Source: Pseudomonas sp. RIT-PI-q (GTDB lineage: Bacteria; Pseudomonadota; Gammaproteobacteria; Pseudomonadales; Pseudomonadaceae). Taken from it: a DNA stretch of 64,000 bases. The notes beneath the pieces are model-generated. The model saw only the letters and a program-made list of their open reading frames with translations. It was not told the DNA's origin and did not search any database. The position numbers were made by a program, and so were the translations under genes. Location of the stretch: contig NZ_LHPC01000017.1 of assembly GCF_001297125.1 (NCBI RefSeq), positions 344,476-408,475 of the forward strand, given 5' to 3'. Of this stretch, positions 1-7,779 are shown piece after piece. Position 1 is the first letter of the stretch. Every line of letters begins with the position of its first letter.

Positions 1-243
1 GACACTGCTCTTGTAGTCCACATCCCCGCGCTCGCGCTCCGGGCTGTGGGCTTCGACGAAGCGGTAATCGTGATCGGTGATGTAGCGCTCACAGATCTCG
101 CGACGCAGGTCGATCAGCTTGTCTTTGCTCTGGCCCTTGTCCATCAGGAAAAACACGTCGACGAGGTTCAAAGCCTTCACGGCCTGCATTGTGATGTAGT
201 CGGGGTTGCCGGCGCCGATGCCGATGACCAGAAGTTTTTTCAT
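1..243 (-). CDS. cobF: Precorrin-6A synthase (deacetylating), N-terminal part only
   Basis: The first 81 residues are visible; the C-terminus runs off the left edge of the window. The N-terminus reads MKKLLVIGIGAGNPDYITMQ, the glycine-rich opening of the cobalamin SAM methyltransferase fold, and the following VFFLMDKGQSKDKLIDLRR block is typical of CobF. CobF methylates precorrin-5 at C1 with loss of acetate in the aerobic cobalamin pathway. Its ATG shares one base with the stop of the upstream histidine phosphatase (TGATG), so the two are probably translationally coupled. Family membership is recognised by eye from the N-terminus. Confidence 0.85.
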   Translation of the reverse strand, partial: MKKLLVIGIGAGNPDYITMQAVKALNLVDVFFLMDKGQSKDKLIDLRREICERYITDHDYRFVEAHSPERERGDVDYKSSV

Positions 244-815
244 CAACATGTTCCCTCAGGGTCCGTACCCAAAAAGCGTAGCCGCCAGCGGCCGTTGAAC
301 CGCAATTCGATGGCCGACAGCGGTTCAACGTCGATAAGGTTGAACGCCGGGCTTTGCAGCACCTGCATCAGCGCAGCGCGCATGACAAACGGATGGGTGA
401 TGGCAACGACGTGCCCCGGTGTCGCCGTCAGTGTGGTCAGCCACGCGGCCACGCGTTCAGCGAGTTGCGCCACCGACTCGCCGCCGTGGGGCGCCGAATT
501 CGGGTCATTGAGCCAGGCCTGCAGCGTTTCCGTTTCGGTTTTTTGCACATCGTCGATCCGCAGACCTTTCCAGCGTCCGAAATCGCAGTCACGCAGCGCC
601 GCTGCAATCTCGACTTCGCTGCCAAACAATTCGGCGGTTTGCCGGGTCCGCAGTTCCGGGCCACACACGAGGCGTGGTGCCCCCTTGAATTGGCGACTAC
701 GGGAATTCTTTGCCGATAGCCAATCCATCTCCAAAGGCTCATCCGTAGGAAAACGCGCCAATTTTTGTGCGACGGTTCTAGCGTGGCACATCAGGGTCAA
801 ACGGGTTGCCTGCAC
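243..815 (-). CDS. Histidine phosphatase family protein linked to cobF, atypical RHG motif
   Basis: A 190-residue protein with the phosphoglycerate-mutase-like layout: N-terminal strand and catalytic motif (residues 6-14, RLTLMCHART), a GGESVAQLAERV helix near residue 115, and a late ITHPFVMRA strand near residue 140 carrying the second catalytic histidine. The usual R-H-G triplet reads C-H-A here; the phospho-acceptor histidine is kept, but the preceding arginine and following glycine are replaced. It overlaps cobF by one base, so it probably acts in cobalamin synthesis or salvage, for instance as a CobC-like alpha-ribazole phosphatase; that role is inferred from context. The start is GTG at 815, placing the first beta strand directly at the N-terminus. 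Confidence 0.75.
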   Translation of the reverse strand: MQATRLTLMCHARTVAQKLARFPTDEPLEMDWLSAKNSRSRQFKGAPRLVCGPELRTRQTAELFGSEVEIAAALRDCDFGRWKGLRIDDVQKTETETLQAWLNDPNSAPHGGESVAQLAERVAAWLTTLTATPGHVVAITHPFVMRAALMQVLQSPAFNLIDVEPLSAIELRFNGRWRLRFLGTDPEGTC

Positions 816-1155
816 GAAAGATCACTCTGTTGATAGGACGGGAAACCGGCATGCCGTCGATAATCGGGCAATTGTGCCGTAAGAAGCGCTGTTCAGGGGT
901 GTTTCGTTTCAAACGGCAAGTCTGGCTCTCAAACACATTTCATCCGAGATAAAAGGCTAACTCCGATACCCCTATAGGCGATGGCCTACAAGCTCTGTCG
1001 ACATGCGTGTAGCCCCCGTCATACGGGCATTTCGCCCCATTCCGGGGCCAAAAAAAAGCGCACAAAAATTCACTAGACATGGAGCGGGCGTTAAATAAAT
1101 ACTGGTTAAACGGAACATGAATCGAAACGACACACCCATCCAGCAAGGAGCCCGG
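816..1155. other. Intergenic region, nothing clearly recognised
   Basis: This gap lies between the divergent phosphatase/cobF pair and the aruF-like gene. No cobalamin riboswitch core could be recognised by eye. The open frames on the minus strand here have no convincing start site or protein similarity. An ATG at 1117 is in frame with the small ORF that follows, but its start is weakly supported. Confidence 0.4.
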
Positions 1156-1275
1156 ATGCCCTCTCTCAGCGATATCGACCACGACCTCCGTTCTCCCAGA
1201 GCCAGATACCAGTCCGACCAGCACCTCAATAACCTGAGTGCGAGCATCGTGCTGCCCGTCTCAAATAACGACTGA
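1156..1275 (+). CDS. Small ORF, 39 residues, hypothetical
   Basis: An ATG at 1156 follows a perfect AAGGAG at 1145-1150 with 5-base spacing. It opens a 39-codon frame starting MPSLSDIDHDLRSP, and most third positions are G or C, as in real genes of this genome. The frame can be extended upstream in phase to ATG 1117 (52 residues), where only a close GGA is present. The peptide is hydrophilic, rich in Asp, Ser and Asn, with no signal peptide or membrane segment. It points towards the aruF-like gene 115 bases downstream. No family is recognised, and it may be spurious. Confidence 0.35.
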   Translation: MPSLSDIDHDLRSPRARYQSDQHLNNLSASIVLPVSNND

Positions 1276-1390
1276 CAAAAAAGAGTGGCGCCTGACCCGT
1301 TCAAGCGACAGCCGATTCAACGCGTGGAAACCGACAGTGATAGTCAGGTTCGGAGCTAACCGCCGGACCCTTTGATACAGGAGTGCATCC

Positions 1391-2404
1391 ATGCTGGCTT
1401 TACGTCCAGTCGAGTTAACCGACCTGCCCCAGTTGCAGCGGCTTGCTCGCGAAAGTCTGGTAGGCGTCACGTCCTTGCCGGACGATACCGAACGCCTACG
1501 CGAAAGAATTCTCGATTCCTGCGCCTCTTTCGATAAGGACGTCCAGGGTCACGGCCCGGAGAATTACTTCTTCGTGCTGGAAAATCTGAGCACCCGGCAC
1601 CTGGTGGGTTGCTCGGAAATCCTTGCCACCGCCGGTTTCAGCGAGCCGTTCTACAGCTTGCGCAATCGGCATTTCACCAGCGCCTCGCGGGAACTGAACA
1701 TCGAGCACGGCGTGCCCGCGCTGTCGTTGTGTCACGACCTCAGTGCTCACACCTTGTTGAGGGGGTTTCATATTGACGCGGCGTTGGTGCGAACGGCGTT
1801 TTCCGAGTTGCTGTCACGGGCACGACTGTTGTTCATTGCCGCTCATTCGCAGCGCTTCGCCGAAGCAGTGATCACCGAGATCGTCGGTTTCAGCGACGAC
1901 GGGCGGTCGCCGTTCTGGGACGCCGTGGGCAAGCATTTTTTCGACCTGCCCTACGCCGAAGCCGAGCGGCTCTGCGGTCTGGAGAGCCGCACGTTCCTCG
2001 CCGAACTGATGCCGCAATACCCGATCTATGTGCCGATGCTGCCCCAGGCCGCACAGGACTGCATCGGCCGAATCCACCCCGATGGCCAGGAAGCCTTCGA
2101 TATCCTCGAACGCGAAGGCTTTGAGACCAATAGCTATGTCGACCTGTTCGACGGCGGGCCGACGTTGTATGCGCGCACCTCCAACATCCGCTCGATTGCC
2201 CGCAGCCAGACCGGCACGGCACAACCGGGTTCGCCCATCGATGCCCGTGGCCGCTATCTGGTGAGCAACGACTCGCTGAAGGACTATCGCGCCATCGTCG
2301 CCGAACTGGACTACAACGCCGGGCAAAGCGTGGCGCTGAGCGATGAAATGTGCGCAGCCCTTCACGTGACCGACGGCAGCCCGATCCGGCTGATCGCCCT
2401 GTGA
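1391..2404 (+). CDS. aruF: Arginine N-succinyltransferase alpha-subunit homologue (AruF-like)
   Basis: At 337 residues it matches the usual length of AruF. The acyl-CoA N-acyltransferase (AstA) family is recognisable along its full length: N-terminal LRPVELTDLPQLQRLA, central FAEAVITEIVGFSDDG, the SPFWDAVGKHFFDLPYAEAE block and FLAELMPQYPIYVPML, ending SPIRLIAL. With AruG it forms the heteromeric enzyme that transfers succinyl from succinyl-CoA to arginine (or ornithine), the first step of the arginine succinyltransferase route. AGGAG sits eight bases before the ATG. Only the aruG-like partner is adjacent; aruC, aruD, aruB and aruE, usually in the same operon, are absent here. This is probably a second, stand-alone copy, so the preferred substrate may differ. 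Confidence 0.85.
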   Translation: MLALRPVELTDLPQLQRLARESLVGVTSLPDDTERLRERILDSCASFDKDVQGHGPENYFFVLENLSTRHLVGCSEILATAGFSEPFYSLRNRHFTSASRELNIEHGVPALSLCHDLSAHTLLRGFHIDAALVRTAFSELLSRARLLFIAAHSQRFAEAVITEIVGFSDDGRSPFWDAVGKHFFDLPYAEAERLCGLESRTFLAELMPQYPIYVPMLPQAAQDCIGRIHPDGQEAFDILEREGFETNSYVDLFDGGPTLYARTSNIRSIARSQTGTAQPGSPIDARGRYLVSNDSLKDYRAIVAELDYNAGQSVALSDEMCAALHVTDGSPIRLIAL

Positions 2405-2465
2405 GCATCACCCGGCCCCGTGCCCAACGACGGCGCCCGAGCAGGCGCAAAGAAGGAGCTGCATC

Positions 2466-3500
2466 ATGATTGTCCGCCCGGTTCACGTCACCGACCTGCC
2501 CGCCCTGCTGGCACTGGTGCGGCAGGCCGGTCGCGGGTTGAGCACCCTGCCGGCCAGCGAAGAACGCCTGGCCCACCGGCTGCGCTGGGCGCAACGGACC
2601 TTCGCCGAACAGGTCGAACGTGCCGATGCCGATTACCTGTTCGTGCTCGAAGACGACGATCAGCAAGTCGTGGGTGTCAGTGCCCTGTCGGGGGCGGTTG
2701 GCCTGCGCGAGCCCTGGTACAACTACCGGGTCGGGGTGACGGTCAGCTCGTCACCGGACCTGGGCATCCAGCGGCAAATCCCGACGCTGTTCCTGAACAA
2801 TGAAATGACTGGGCAAGCGGAAATCTGCTCGCTGTTCCTGCGTCCGGATCAACGCCAGGGCAGTAACGGCAGGTTGCTGTCGTTGGCGCGCTTGTTGTTT
2901 GTTGCCGAGTACCCGCACCTGTTCGGCGACAAACTCCTCGCCGAACTGCGTGGCAGTGCCGGCGAACAAGGCTGCTCACCGTTCTGGGACAGTCTCGGCC
3001 GGCACTTTTTCAAGATGGATTTCAGCCATGCCGATCACTTGTCCGAGCTGGGCAACAAATCATTCATCGCCGAACTGATGCCACGCCAACCGCTCTACAC
3101 CTGCCTGCTCACCGAACAGGCCCAGGCGGTGATCGGCAAGGCTCACCCCACCACCGAACCGGCCCTGAAAATCCTCACTGCCGAAGGTTTTGCCCACAAA
3201 GGCTACATCGACATCTTCGACGCCGGCCCGGTGATCGAAGCGCCGATTTCGAAAATCCGCACCGTACGCGACAGCCAGCCCCTGGTGCTGGCCATCGGTA
3301 CACCAGACGACGAGGCGCCGGTGTGGCTGATCCACAATCGACGCCTGGAAAACTGCCGCATCACCGCCGCACCGGCGCGACGGGTGGGCTACAGCCTGAT
3401 CGTCGACCGCCTCACCGCCAAACGCCTGCAACTGCAACCCGGCAACTCGGTACGCGCCGTGCCGCTGCTCAATCAACAGCAGCAAGCCGTGGCGGCGTGA
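2466..3500 (+). CDS. aruG: Arginine N-succinyltransferase beta-subunit homologue (AruG-like)
   Basis: A 344-residue AstA-family protein, paralogous to the preceding gene but closer to AruG: it begins MIVRPVHVTDLPALLALVR and contains AVGLREPWYNYRVG, CSPFWDSLGRHFFKMDFSHADHL and FIAELMPRQPLYTCLL. It follows its partner by 61 bases and has its own AAGGAG. Together they should make the alpha/beta arginine/ornithine succinyltransferase of the cytosolic AST pathway. The family blocks appear complete, so it is probably not a pseudogene. Its TGA stop lies inside the first unit of a 28-bp tandem repeat, so the repeat array abuts, and slightly overlaps, the coding sequence. Confidence 0.85.
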   Translation: MIVRPVHVTDLPALLALVRQAGRGLSTLPASEERLAHRLRWAQRTFAEQVERADADYLFVLEDDDQQVVGVSALSGAVGLREPWYNYRVGVTVSSSPDLGIQRQIPTLFLNNEMTGQAEICSLFLRPDQRQGSNGRLLSLARLLFVAEYPHLFGDKLLAELRGSAGEQGCSPFWDSLGRHFFKMDFSHADHLSELGNKSFIAELMPRQPLYTCLLTEQAQAVIGKAHPTTEPALKILTAEGFAHKGYIDIFDAGPVIEAPISKIRTVRDSQPLVLAIGTPDDEAPVWLIHNRRLENCRITAAPARRVGYSLIVDRLTAKRLQLQPGNSVRAVPLLNQQQQAVAA

Positions 3501-3662
3501 CATGTAACCGCTGCCGAAGCCTGCGTGACATGTAGCAGCTGCCGAAGGCTGCGTGACATGTAACCGCTGCCGAAGCCTGCGTGACATGTAACCGCTGCCG
3601 AAGCCTGCGTGACATGTAACCGCTGCCGAAGCCTGCGTGACATGTAGCAGCTGCCGAAGGCT
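3495..3662 (+). repeat. Six tandem 28-bp units derived from a REP arm
   Basis: Six contiguous units start at 3495, 3523, 3551, 3579, 3607 and 3635. Each begins GCGTGACATGTA and ends GCCGAAG[C/G]CT. Two variants alternate as A-B-A-A-A-B: A carries ACCGCTGCCGAAGCCT and B carries GCAGCTGCCGAAGGCT. Variant B is the REP half found inverted at 3763-3786. The first unit overlaps the last codons of the aruG-like gene. There are no unique spacers, so this is a tandem expansion, not CRISPR. Confidence 0.9.
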
Positions 3663-3786
3663 GCGTCCGGCTGCGCAGCAGTCGTAAAACCTGACAGCCC
3701 GGTCTCTCAAACTGAAATCTGATTCCCTTATGCGCACTGGATTGCGAGCGCTGCGCACTCGAACGCAGCCTTCGGCAGCTGCTACA
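3663..3786. repeat. REP pair closing the 28-bp array
   Basis: After the last 28-bp unit come GGCTGCGCAGCAGTCGTAAA and then, at 3763-3786, the inverted arm ACGCAGCCTTCGGCAGCTGC followed by TACA. This arm is complementary to the variant-B units upstream, so the RNA could fold into alternative hairpins with units 2 or 6. The rest of the gap to 3957 holds no other element that I recognise. Confidence 0.75.
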
Positions 3787-3957
3787 TAGGGCGGTGTAAT
3801 GGTCGGGATTTGCGTCAATTGTGTTAGAAAGCATCGTTGGCGATGAGGTTATTTTGTTAAATTCGTCATCATTCTCCCCCCGTCCACGTGATAGCCTTTT
3901 GTTCCTTCGGCGTTGACACTTTTGCTCAAGCCCTTCCATTCCATTGGTGGAACTCAT

Positions 3958-4827
3958 ATGTCCAGGCTTTCTCATCAAGATTTGCGCCGTAACTTTCGCG
4001 AGTTGTTTGCTTCCAACGCCTGCTACCACACGGCGTCGGTCTTCGATCCGATGTCGGCCCGCATTGCCGCCGATTTGGGTTTTGAAGTGGGGATTCTGGG
4101 CGGCTCGGTTGCGTCGTTGCAGGTTCTGGGCGCCCCCGACTTTGCCTTGATTACCCTCAGCGAGTTCGCCGAACAGGCCACCCGCATTGGCCGTGTGGCG
4201 CAATTGCCGGTCATCGCCGACGCTGACCACGGCTACGGCAATGCGCTCAACGTCATGCGCACCATCGTCGAACTCGAACGCGCCGGCATCGCCGCCCTGA
4301 CGATTGAAGACACGTTGCTGCCGGCCCAATTCGGCCGCAAGTCCACCGACCTGATCGGGGTTGCAGAAGGTGTCGGCAAGATTCGTGCGGCGCTGGAAGC
4401 CCGGTGCGACTCGGAAATGGCGATTATCGCCCGCACCCACGCGGGGATTTTGCCGGTCCAGGAAATCATCAGCCGCACCCAGCAATATCAGGCGGCGGGC
4501 GCGGACGGCATCTGCATGGTGGGGATACAGGACTTCAATCATCTGGAACAGATCGCCGAGCACCTGAGCGTGCCGCTGATGCTGGTCACCTACGGCAACC
4601 CAGCGTTGCGCGACGACAAACGCCTGGCCGAACTGGGCGTGCGGGTCACCATCGATGGGCACGGTGCGTACTTTGCGGCGATCAAGGCGACTTACGACAG
4701 CCTGCGCGAGCAACGGCAGATTTTTACCGAAGCATCGGATTTGAGCGCGACCGAACTGACGCATACCTATACCCAGCCTGAGGATTACATCCGTTGGGCG
4801 GAAGAGTTTATGCGTGTTAAAGAGTGA
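3958..4827 (+). CDS. Oxaloacetate decarboxylase, PEP mutase/isocitrate lyase superfamily
   Basis: This 289-residue protein has the same length as the P. aeruginosa PA4872-type oxaloacetate decarboxylase. Family marks are [20 protein letters not shown] near residue 25, the metal-binding [18 protein letters not shown] near 85, the IEDTLLP segment near 117 (the PEP mutase KxC loop region) and IIARTHAG near 155. The enzyme converts oxaloacetate to pyruvate and CO2 in the cytosol with Mg2+ or Mn2+. The ATG at 3958 is preferred because GGTGGA lies a few bases upstream and the protein then begins [17 protein letters not shown], as in homologues; an in-frame TTG 45 bases earlier is unlikely. It has no operon partner. 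Confidence 0.88.
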   Translation: MSRLSHQDLRRNFRELFASNACYHTASVFDPMSARIAADLGFEVGILGGSVASLQVLGAPDFALITLSEFAEQATRIGRVAQLPVIADADHGYGNALNVMRTIVELERAGIAALTIEDTLLPAQFGRKSTDLIGVAEGVGKIRAALEARCDSEMAIIARTHAGILPVQEIISRTQQYQAAGADGICMVGIQDFNHLEQIAEHLSVPLMLVTYGNPALRDDKRLAELGVRVTIDGHGAYFAAIKATYDSLREQRQIFTEASDLSATELTHTYTQPEDYIRWAEEFMRVKE

Positions 4828-4862
4828 TGGTGCAGCAGGTCTAGCTGTGTTGGCTGACAGGA

Positions 4863-4946
4863 CGCCATCGCGGGCAAGCCCGCTCCCACATTTGATCAAT
4901 GGCGCACTGAAGATCCAATGTGGGAGCGGGCTTGCCCGCGATGGCG
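4863..4946. repeat. Inverted REP pair (GCGGGCAAGCCCGCTCCCACA family)
   Basis: Perfect 29-base inverted arms at 4863-4891 and 4918-4946 are separated by 26 bases. They lie between two convergent genes and could act as a bidirectional transcription barrier. Confidence 0.85.
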
Positions 4947-4986
4947 CCAGTCGCTACGCCGCTAAAACTTTGCCTAGACGCTTCGT

Positions 4987-6228
4987 TTACTTCTTCGCCA
5001 ACTCCATAATCATCCGCGACAACAGATAAATCCGCGGCGCCACGCTCTCAACCTCGGCATATTCCTCGGGCGTATGAATATTGCCACCCACAATGCCAAA
5101 CCCATCCAGCGTCGGCGTCCCCACACCCGCAGACAGGCTCGCATCCGCCGCCCCACCGCTCCCTTCCTCGGTCAACTTACGGCCAATCTCGCCATAAATC
5201 CCCTGCGCCATCGCCATCAACCGATCCGATTCCGGCGTCTGCGGCATCGGCGGCAAGCCGCGCTGAAGGGTGGTGGTGACTTCGGTATCGGCAATCAACT
5301 TGTCCTTCGAAACCCGCGCCAGATCCTTTTCGATCCGGTCAAACTCTTCCGGCACCGCCGCACGCACGTCGGCCTTGGCCGTGGCCTGGTCAGGAATCAC
5401 GTTGGTCCGGTCGCCAGCCTTGATCACGGTAAAGTTGATGGTGGTTTTCTTCGCTTCATCGCCGAGTTTGCCGAGCTGCAAAATCTGGTGCGCCGCCTCC
5501 ATGGCTGCGTTGCGACCCAACTCCGGCGCCACACCGGCGTGCGCAGCCTTGCCTTTGACTTCCACCACGGCGGTGGCGCTGCCTTTGCGCCAGACCACCA
5601 GGCCATCCGCCGGACGACCGGGTTCGAGGTTGAGGGTGACGTCGTGAGCCTTGGCGGTTTTCTTGATCAGGTCGGTGGCGACGTCCGAGCCGGTTTCTTC
5701 GCTGGCGTCGAGCAGGAAGGTGATCTGCGCGTAGTCCTTGAAGTCGAGGTTTTTCAGGACTTTCAGCGCATAGATCCCGGCGACGATACCGCCCTTGTCG
5801 TCCATCACACCCGGGCCGTAGGCGCGGCCGTCCTTGATGTGGAACGGCCGCTCGGCGGCGGAGCCTTCCTTGAACACGGTGTCCATGTGCGCCATCAGCA
5901 GGATTTTCGCCTTGCCGGTGCCTTTCAGGGTCGCGATTACATGGCTGCTCTTGTCCGGAGTGTTGGGCACCAGTTCGATGGTAAAGCCGAGTTTTTTCAG
6001 TTCATCGATGGCGATGTCGCGGACTTGAGTCAGGCCTGGCTCATAGCCGGAACCGGAGTCGATGTTCACCAGCCGTTCCAGCAGCTTCAGGGCTTCGCCC
6101 TTGTATTGCTCGGAATCGGCGAGGACTTGTTTGTGCGGTTCGGCGAAGGCTGCGGGAGCAAAGGCACCGAGGGCGAGGGTCAGGCCCAGACTGGTGGCCA
6201 GCAGGGAGCGAGGGAGTTTGAACGTCAT
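4987..6228 (-). CDS. Secreted glutamate carboxypeptidase, M20 family (carboxypeptidase G2-like)
   Basis: A 413-residue protein with a Sec signal peptide (basic start, hydrophobic run to about residue 29, AFA then EPHKQ). Co-catalytic zinc-peptidase motifs appear in M20 order: LLMAHMDTVF (His and Asp), GPGVMDDKGG (bridging Asp), DASEETGS (general-base Glu), NLEPGRP, and GGNIHTPEEYAEVES with the C-terminal His. The M20 dimerisation domain occupies about residues 205-315. The family removes C-terminal glutamate from peptides or folates in the periplasm. The start at 6228 is preferred over 6261 because it gives a clean signal peptide and follows AAGGAT. Whether the substrate is a peptide, folate or another N-acyl amino acid cannot be told. 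Confidence 0.88.
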   Translation of the reverse strand: MTFKLPRSLLATSLGLTLALGAFAPAAFAEPHKQVLADSEQYKGEALKLLERLVNIDSGSGYEPGLTQVRDIAIDELKKLGFTIELVPNTPDKSSHVIATLKGTGKAKILLMAHMDTVFKEGSAAERPFHIKDGRAYGPGVMDDKGGIVAGIYALKVLKNLDFKDYAQITFLLDASEETGSDVATDLIKKTAKAHDVTLNLEPGRPADGLVVWRKGSATAVVEVKGKAAHAGVAPELGRNAAMEAAHQILQLGKLGDEAKKTTINFTVIKAGDRTNVIPDQATAKADVRAAVPEEFDRIEKDLARVSKDKLIADTEVTTTLQRGLPPMPQTPESDRLMAMAQGIYGEIGRKLTEEGSGGAADASLSAGVGTPTLDGFGIVGGNIHTPEEYAEVESVAPRIYLLSRMIMELAKK

Positions 6229-6334
6229 GAATCGATCCTTGTTTCGTGTCGGGGAGTTCAAACCCTACATGACTGCGCCGGTCGGCTCTATACCGAAAGC
6301 GACGCATACAAACCTGATTGATCGAAGATCCCTT

Positions 6335-6424
6335 TGTAGGAGCTGGCTTGCCAGCGAAGGCGGTGTGACATTCACCATTGATGTCGCCTGAGATTCCGTC
6401 TTCGCTGGCGAGCCAGCTCCTACA
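6335..6424. repeat. Inverted REP pair (TAGGAGCTGGCTTGCCAGCGAAG family)
   Basis: Arms at 6335-6359 and 6400-6424 are inverted copies with one mismatch. They sit between the start of the carboxypeptidase gene and the 3' end of the diguanylate cyclase gene. Confidence 0.8.
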
Positions 6425-6430
6425 GGGGGC

Positions 6431-7504
6431 TCAGACCGGATCGAGCAATTCGTGATGGGGCATGCCGTCGCCGCAACAGATGACCCGGTTGCGTCCGGTG
6501 GATTTGGCTTCGTACAGCGCCTGGTCGGCATCGTTGAGCCACAGGGTCGCGTCGGTGTGGGCCGGGTTGAAGGCGGCCAGGCCGATGCTCAGGCTGACTT
6601 TCAACGCCGGGTTTTGTTCGTAGCCCAGCGTGGCGAAGCGATCACGCAGGGCATCCATGGCGGCAGCGGCGCTATTGAGCGGAAGGTCCGGGAGGATCAC
6701 GCAAAACTCATCACCGCCATAGCGGCCGGCGACATCGGCCGCCCGCAGGTTCTGCTTGAGCATCTTGCTCAACTGACGCAAGACAATATCCCCGGCGACG
6801 TGGCCGTAGGTGTCATTGATGGTTTTGAAATGGTCGATGTCGATCAGCGCAATCGCCCCGCCCTGATGCTGGCGTTGGCAACGCTGGAACTCGACTTCCA
6901 GTTGATCCTTCCAGGCGCCGTGGTTCAGCAGGCCGGTGAGGCTGTCGGTGCGGCTCAGAGCCAGCAATTCACGCTTTTGCCGACCGAGCATGTGCGCCTG
7001 GCGAAAGCAGATCCAGCCCAGCGCCAGCGGATACAAACCCATCAAGGGTAAACAGGCGTACAGCTGCAGTTGACTGGTTTCAGGAATAAACAGTGGAGTA
7101 AAAATCAGCCAGCCGACGCCGACTCCAAGAATCTGCGCGGCGGTGCCCGCCAGCAGGAACCGCACACCGCCGATGGCCACATTGTTCATCGCCAGCATGG
7201 AAATGGTGGTCGCGCTGGGCAGCGGATTGAAATGCATGGCGGCGACCCAGAAGCCACCCAGAAACGCATCGACCAGCAAATTGCGGTGTTCGGCGTGATA
7301 GGGAACCTTCGCCCGGCGCGCCCATTGATAGGCCAGGTGTGGCCAGATAAAGGCGTTGAGCAGCATCACCACCCACACCCACGGTGCCGGGTTGAGCGGG
7401 TACATCGCCGCGCCCACACAGAGCAGCCCGAGGGCCAACCCCAGGGTTCGCGATGTATAGAGCCTCCTGGCCAATGAAAATCCTTTTCCTCCGGTTTTTC
7501 CCAT
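6431..7504 (-). CDS. Membrane diguanylate cyclase (MASE2-GGDEF)
   Basis: A 357-residue protein. The N-terminal half (about residues 15-165) is a multi-pass membrane domain of the MASE2 type, with the YPLNPAPWVW and FWVAAMHFNPLPSA segments. The C-terminal half is a GGDEF domain: DSLTGLLNHGAW, IDIDHFKTINDTYGH, then RYGGDEFCVIL. The active-site sequence is canonical, and an RxxD product-inhibition site (RAAD) lies five residues upstream, so an active c-di-GMP synthase with feedback control is expected. MASE2 plus GGDEF resembles AdrA/DgcC, which drive exopolysaccharide production. ATG 7504 has AGAGG five bases upstream; a start at 7540 is possible. There is no operon partner. Confidence 0.9.
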   Translation of the reverse strand: MGKTGGKGFSLARRLYTSRTLGLALGLLCVGAAMYPLNPAPWVWVVMLLNAFIWPHLAYQWARRAKVPYHAEHRNLLVDAFLGGFWVAAMHFNPLPSATTISMLAMNNVAIGGVRFLLAGTAAQILGVGVGWLIFTPLFIPETSQLQLYACLPLMGLYPLALGWICFRQAHMLGRQKRELLALSRTDSLTGLLNHGAWKDQLEVEFQRCQRQHQGGAIALIDIDHFKTINDTYGHVAGDIVLRQLSKMLKQNLRAADVAGRYGGDEFCVILPDLPLNSAAAAMDALRDRFATLGYEQNPALKVSLSIGLAAFNPAHTDATLWLNDADQALYEAKSTGRNRVICCGDGMPHHELLDPV

Positions 7505-7622
7505 AGGGCCTCTGTGCCACTGAACGGAACCTGATAACACCGGGGCTGCGTGTGTGCTGGGAAGTCTATCAGGGCAACGTTAAATAGCCATCACCGGCCA
7601 GCAGTCTGAATACCGCGCTATG

Positions 7623-7713
7623 TGTAGGAGCGAGGCTTGCCCGCGAAGAACGATAACGCGGTCCCCCTGATAAACCGCGTTATCGTTCTTCGCGGGCAAG
7701 CCTCGCTCCTACA
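7623..7713. repeat. Perfect 39-bp inverted repeat (REP-type hairpin)
   Basis: Arms 7623-7661 and 7675-7713 are perfect inverted complements of 39 bases around a 13-base loop. The outer part is a REP core (TAGGAGCGAGGCTTGCCCGCGAAGA); the inner part (ACGATAACGCGG) extends the stem. It lies upstream of both divergent neighbours. Confidence 0.9.
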
Positions 7714-7779
7714 AAAGCAACCGCATCTTGGCTATACATGAAGAGAGGGTTCGATCAACAACGATGACAAAGGAAGCCC

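Noticed and set aside
778..926. Short minus-strand frame reading CPIIDGMPVSRPINRV upstream of the histidine phosphatase
   Set aside because: It overlaps the phosphatase coding sequence substantially, has no good ribosome-binding site, and no similarity is recognised. It was not kept as a gene.
1060..1095. Hairpin followed by an A-run after GCCCCATTCCGGGGC as a terminator
   Set aside because: The homopolymer run is A on the plus strand and precedes the hairpin as T on the minus strand, so the geometry is wrong for termination in either direction.
3495..3662. CRISPR-like 28-base repeats
   Set aside because: Units are directly contiguous with no spacers and are clearly REP-derived.
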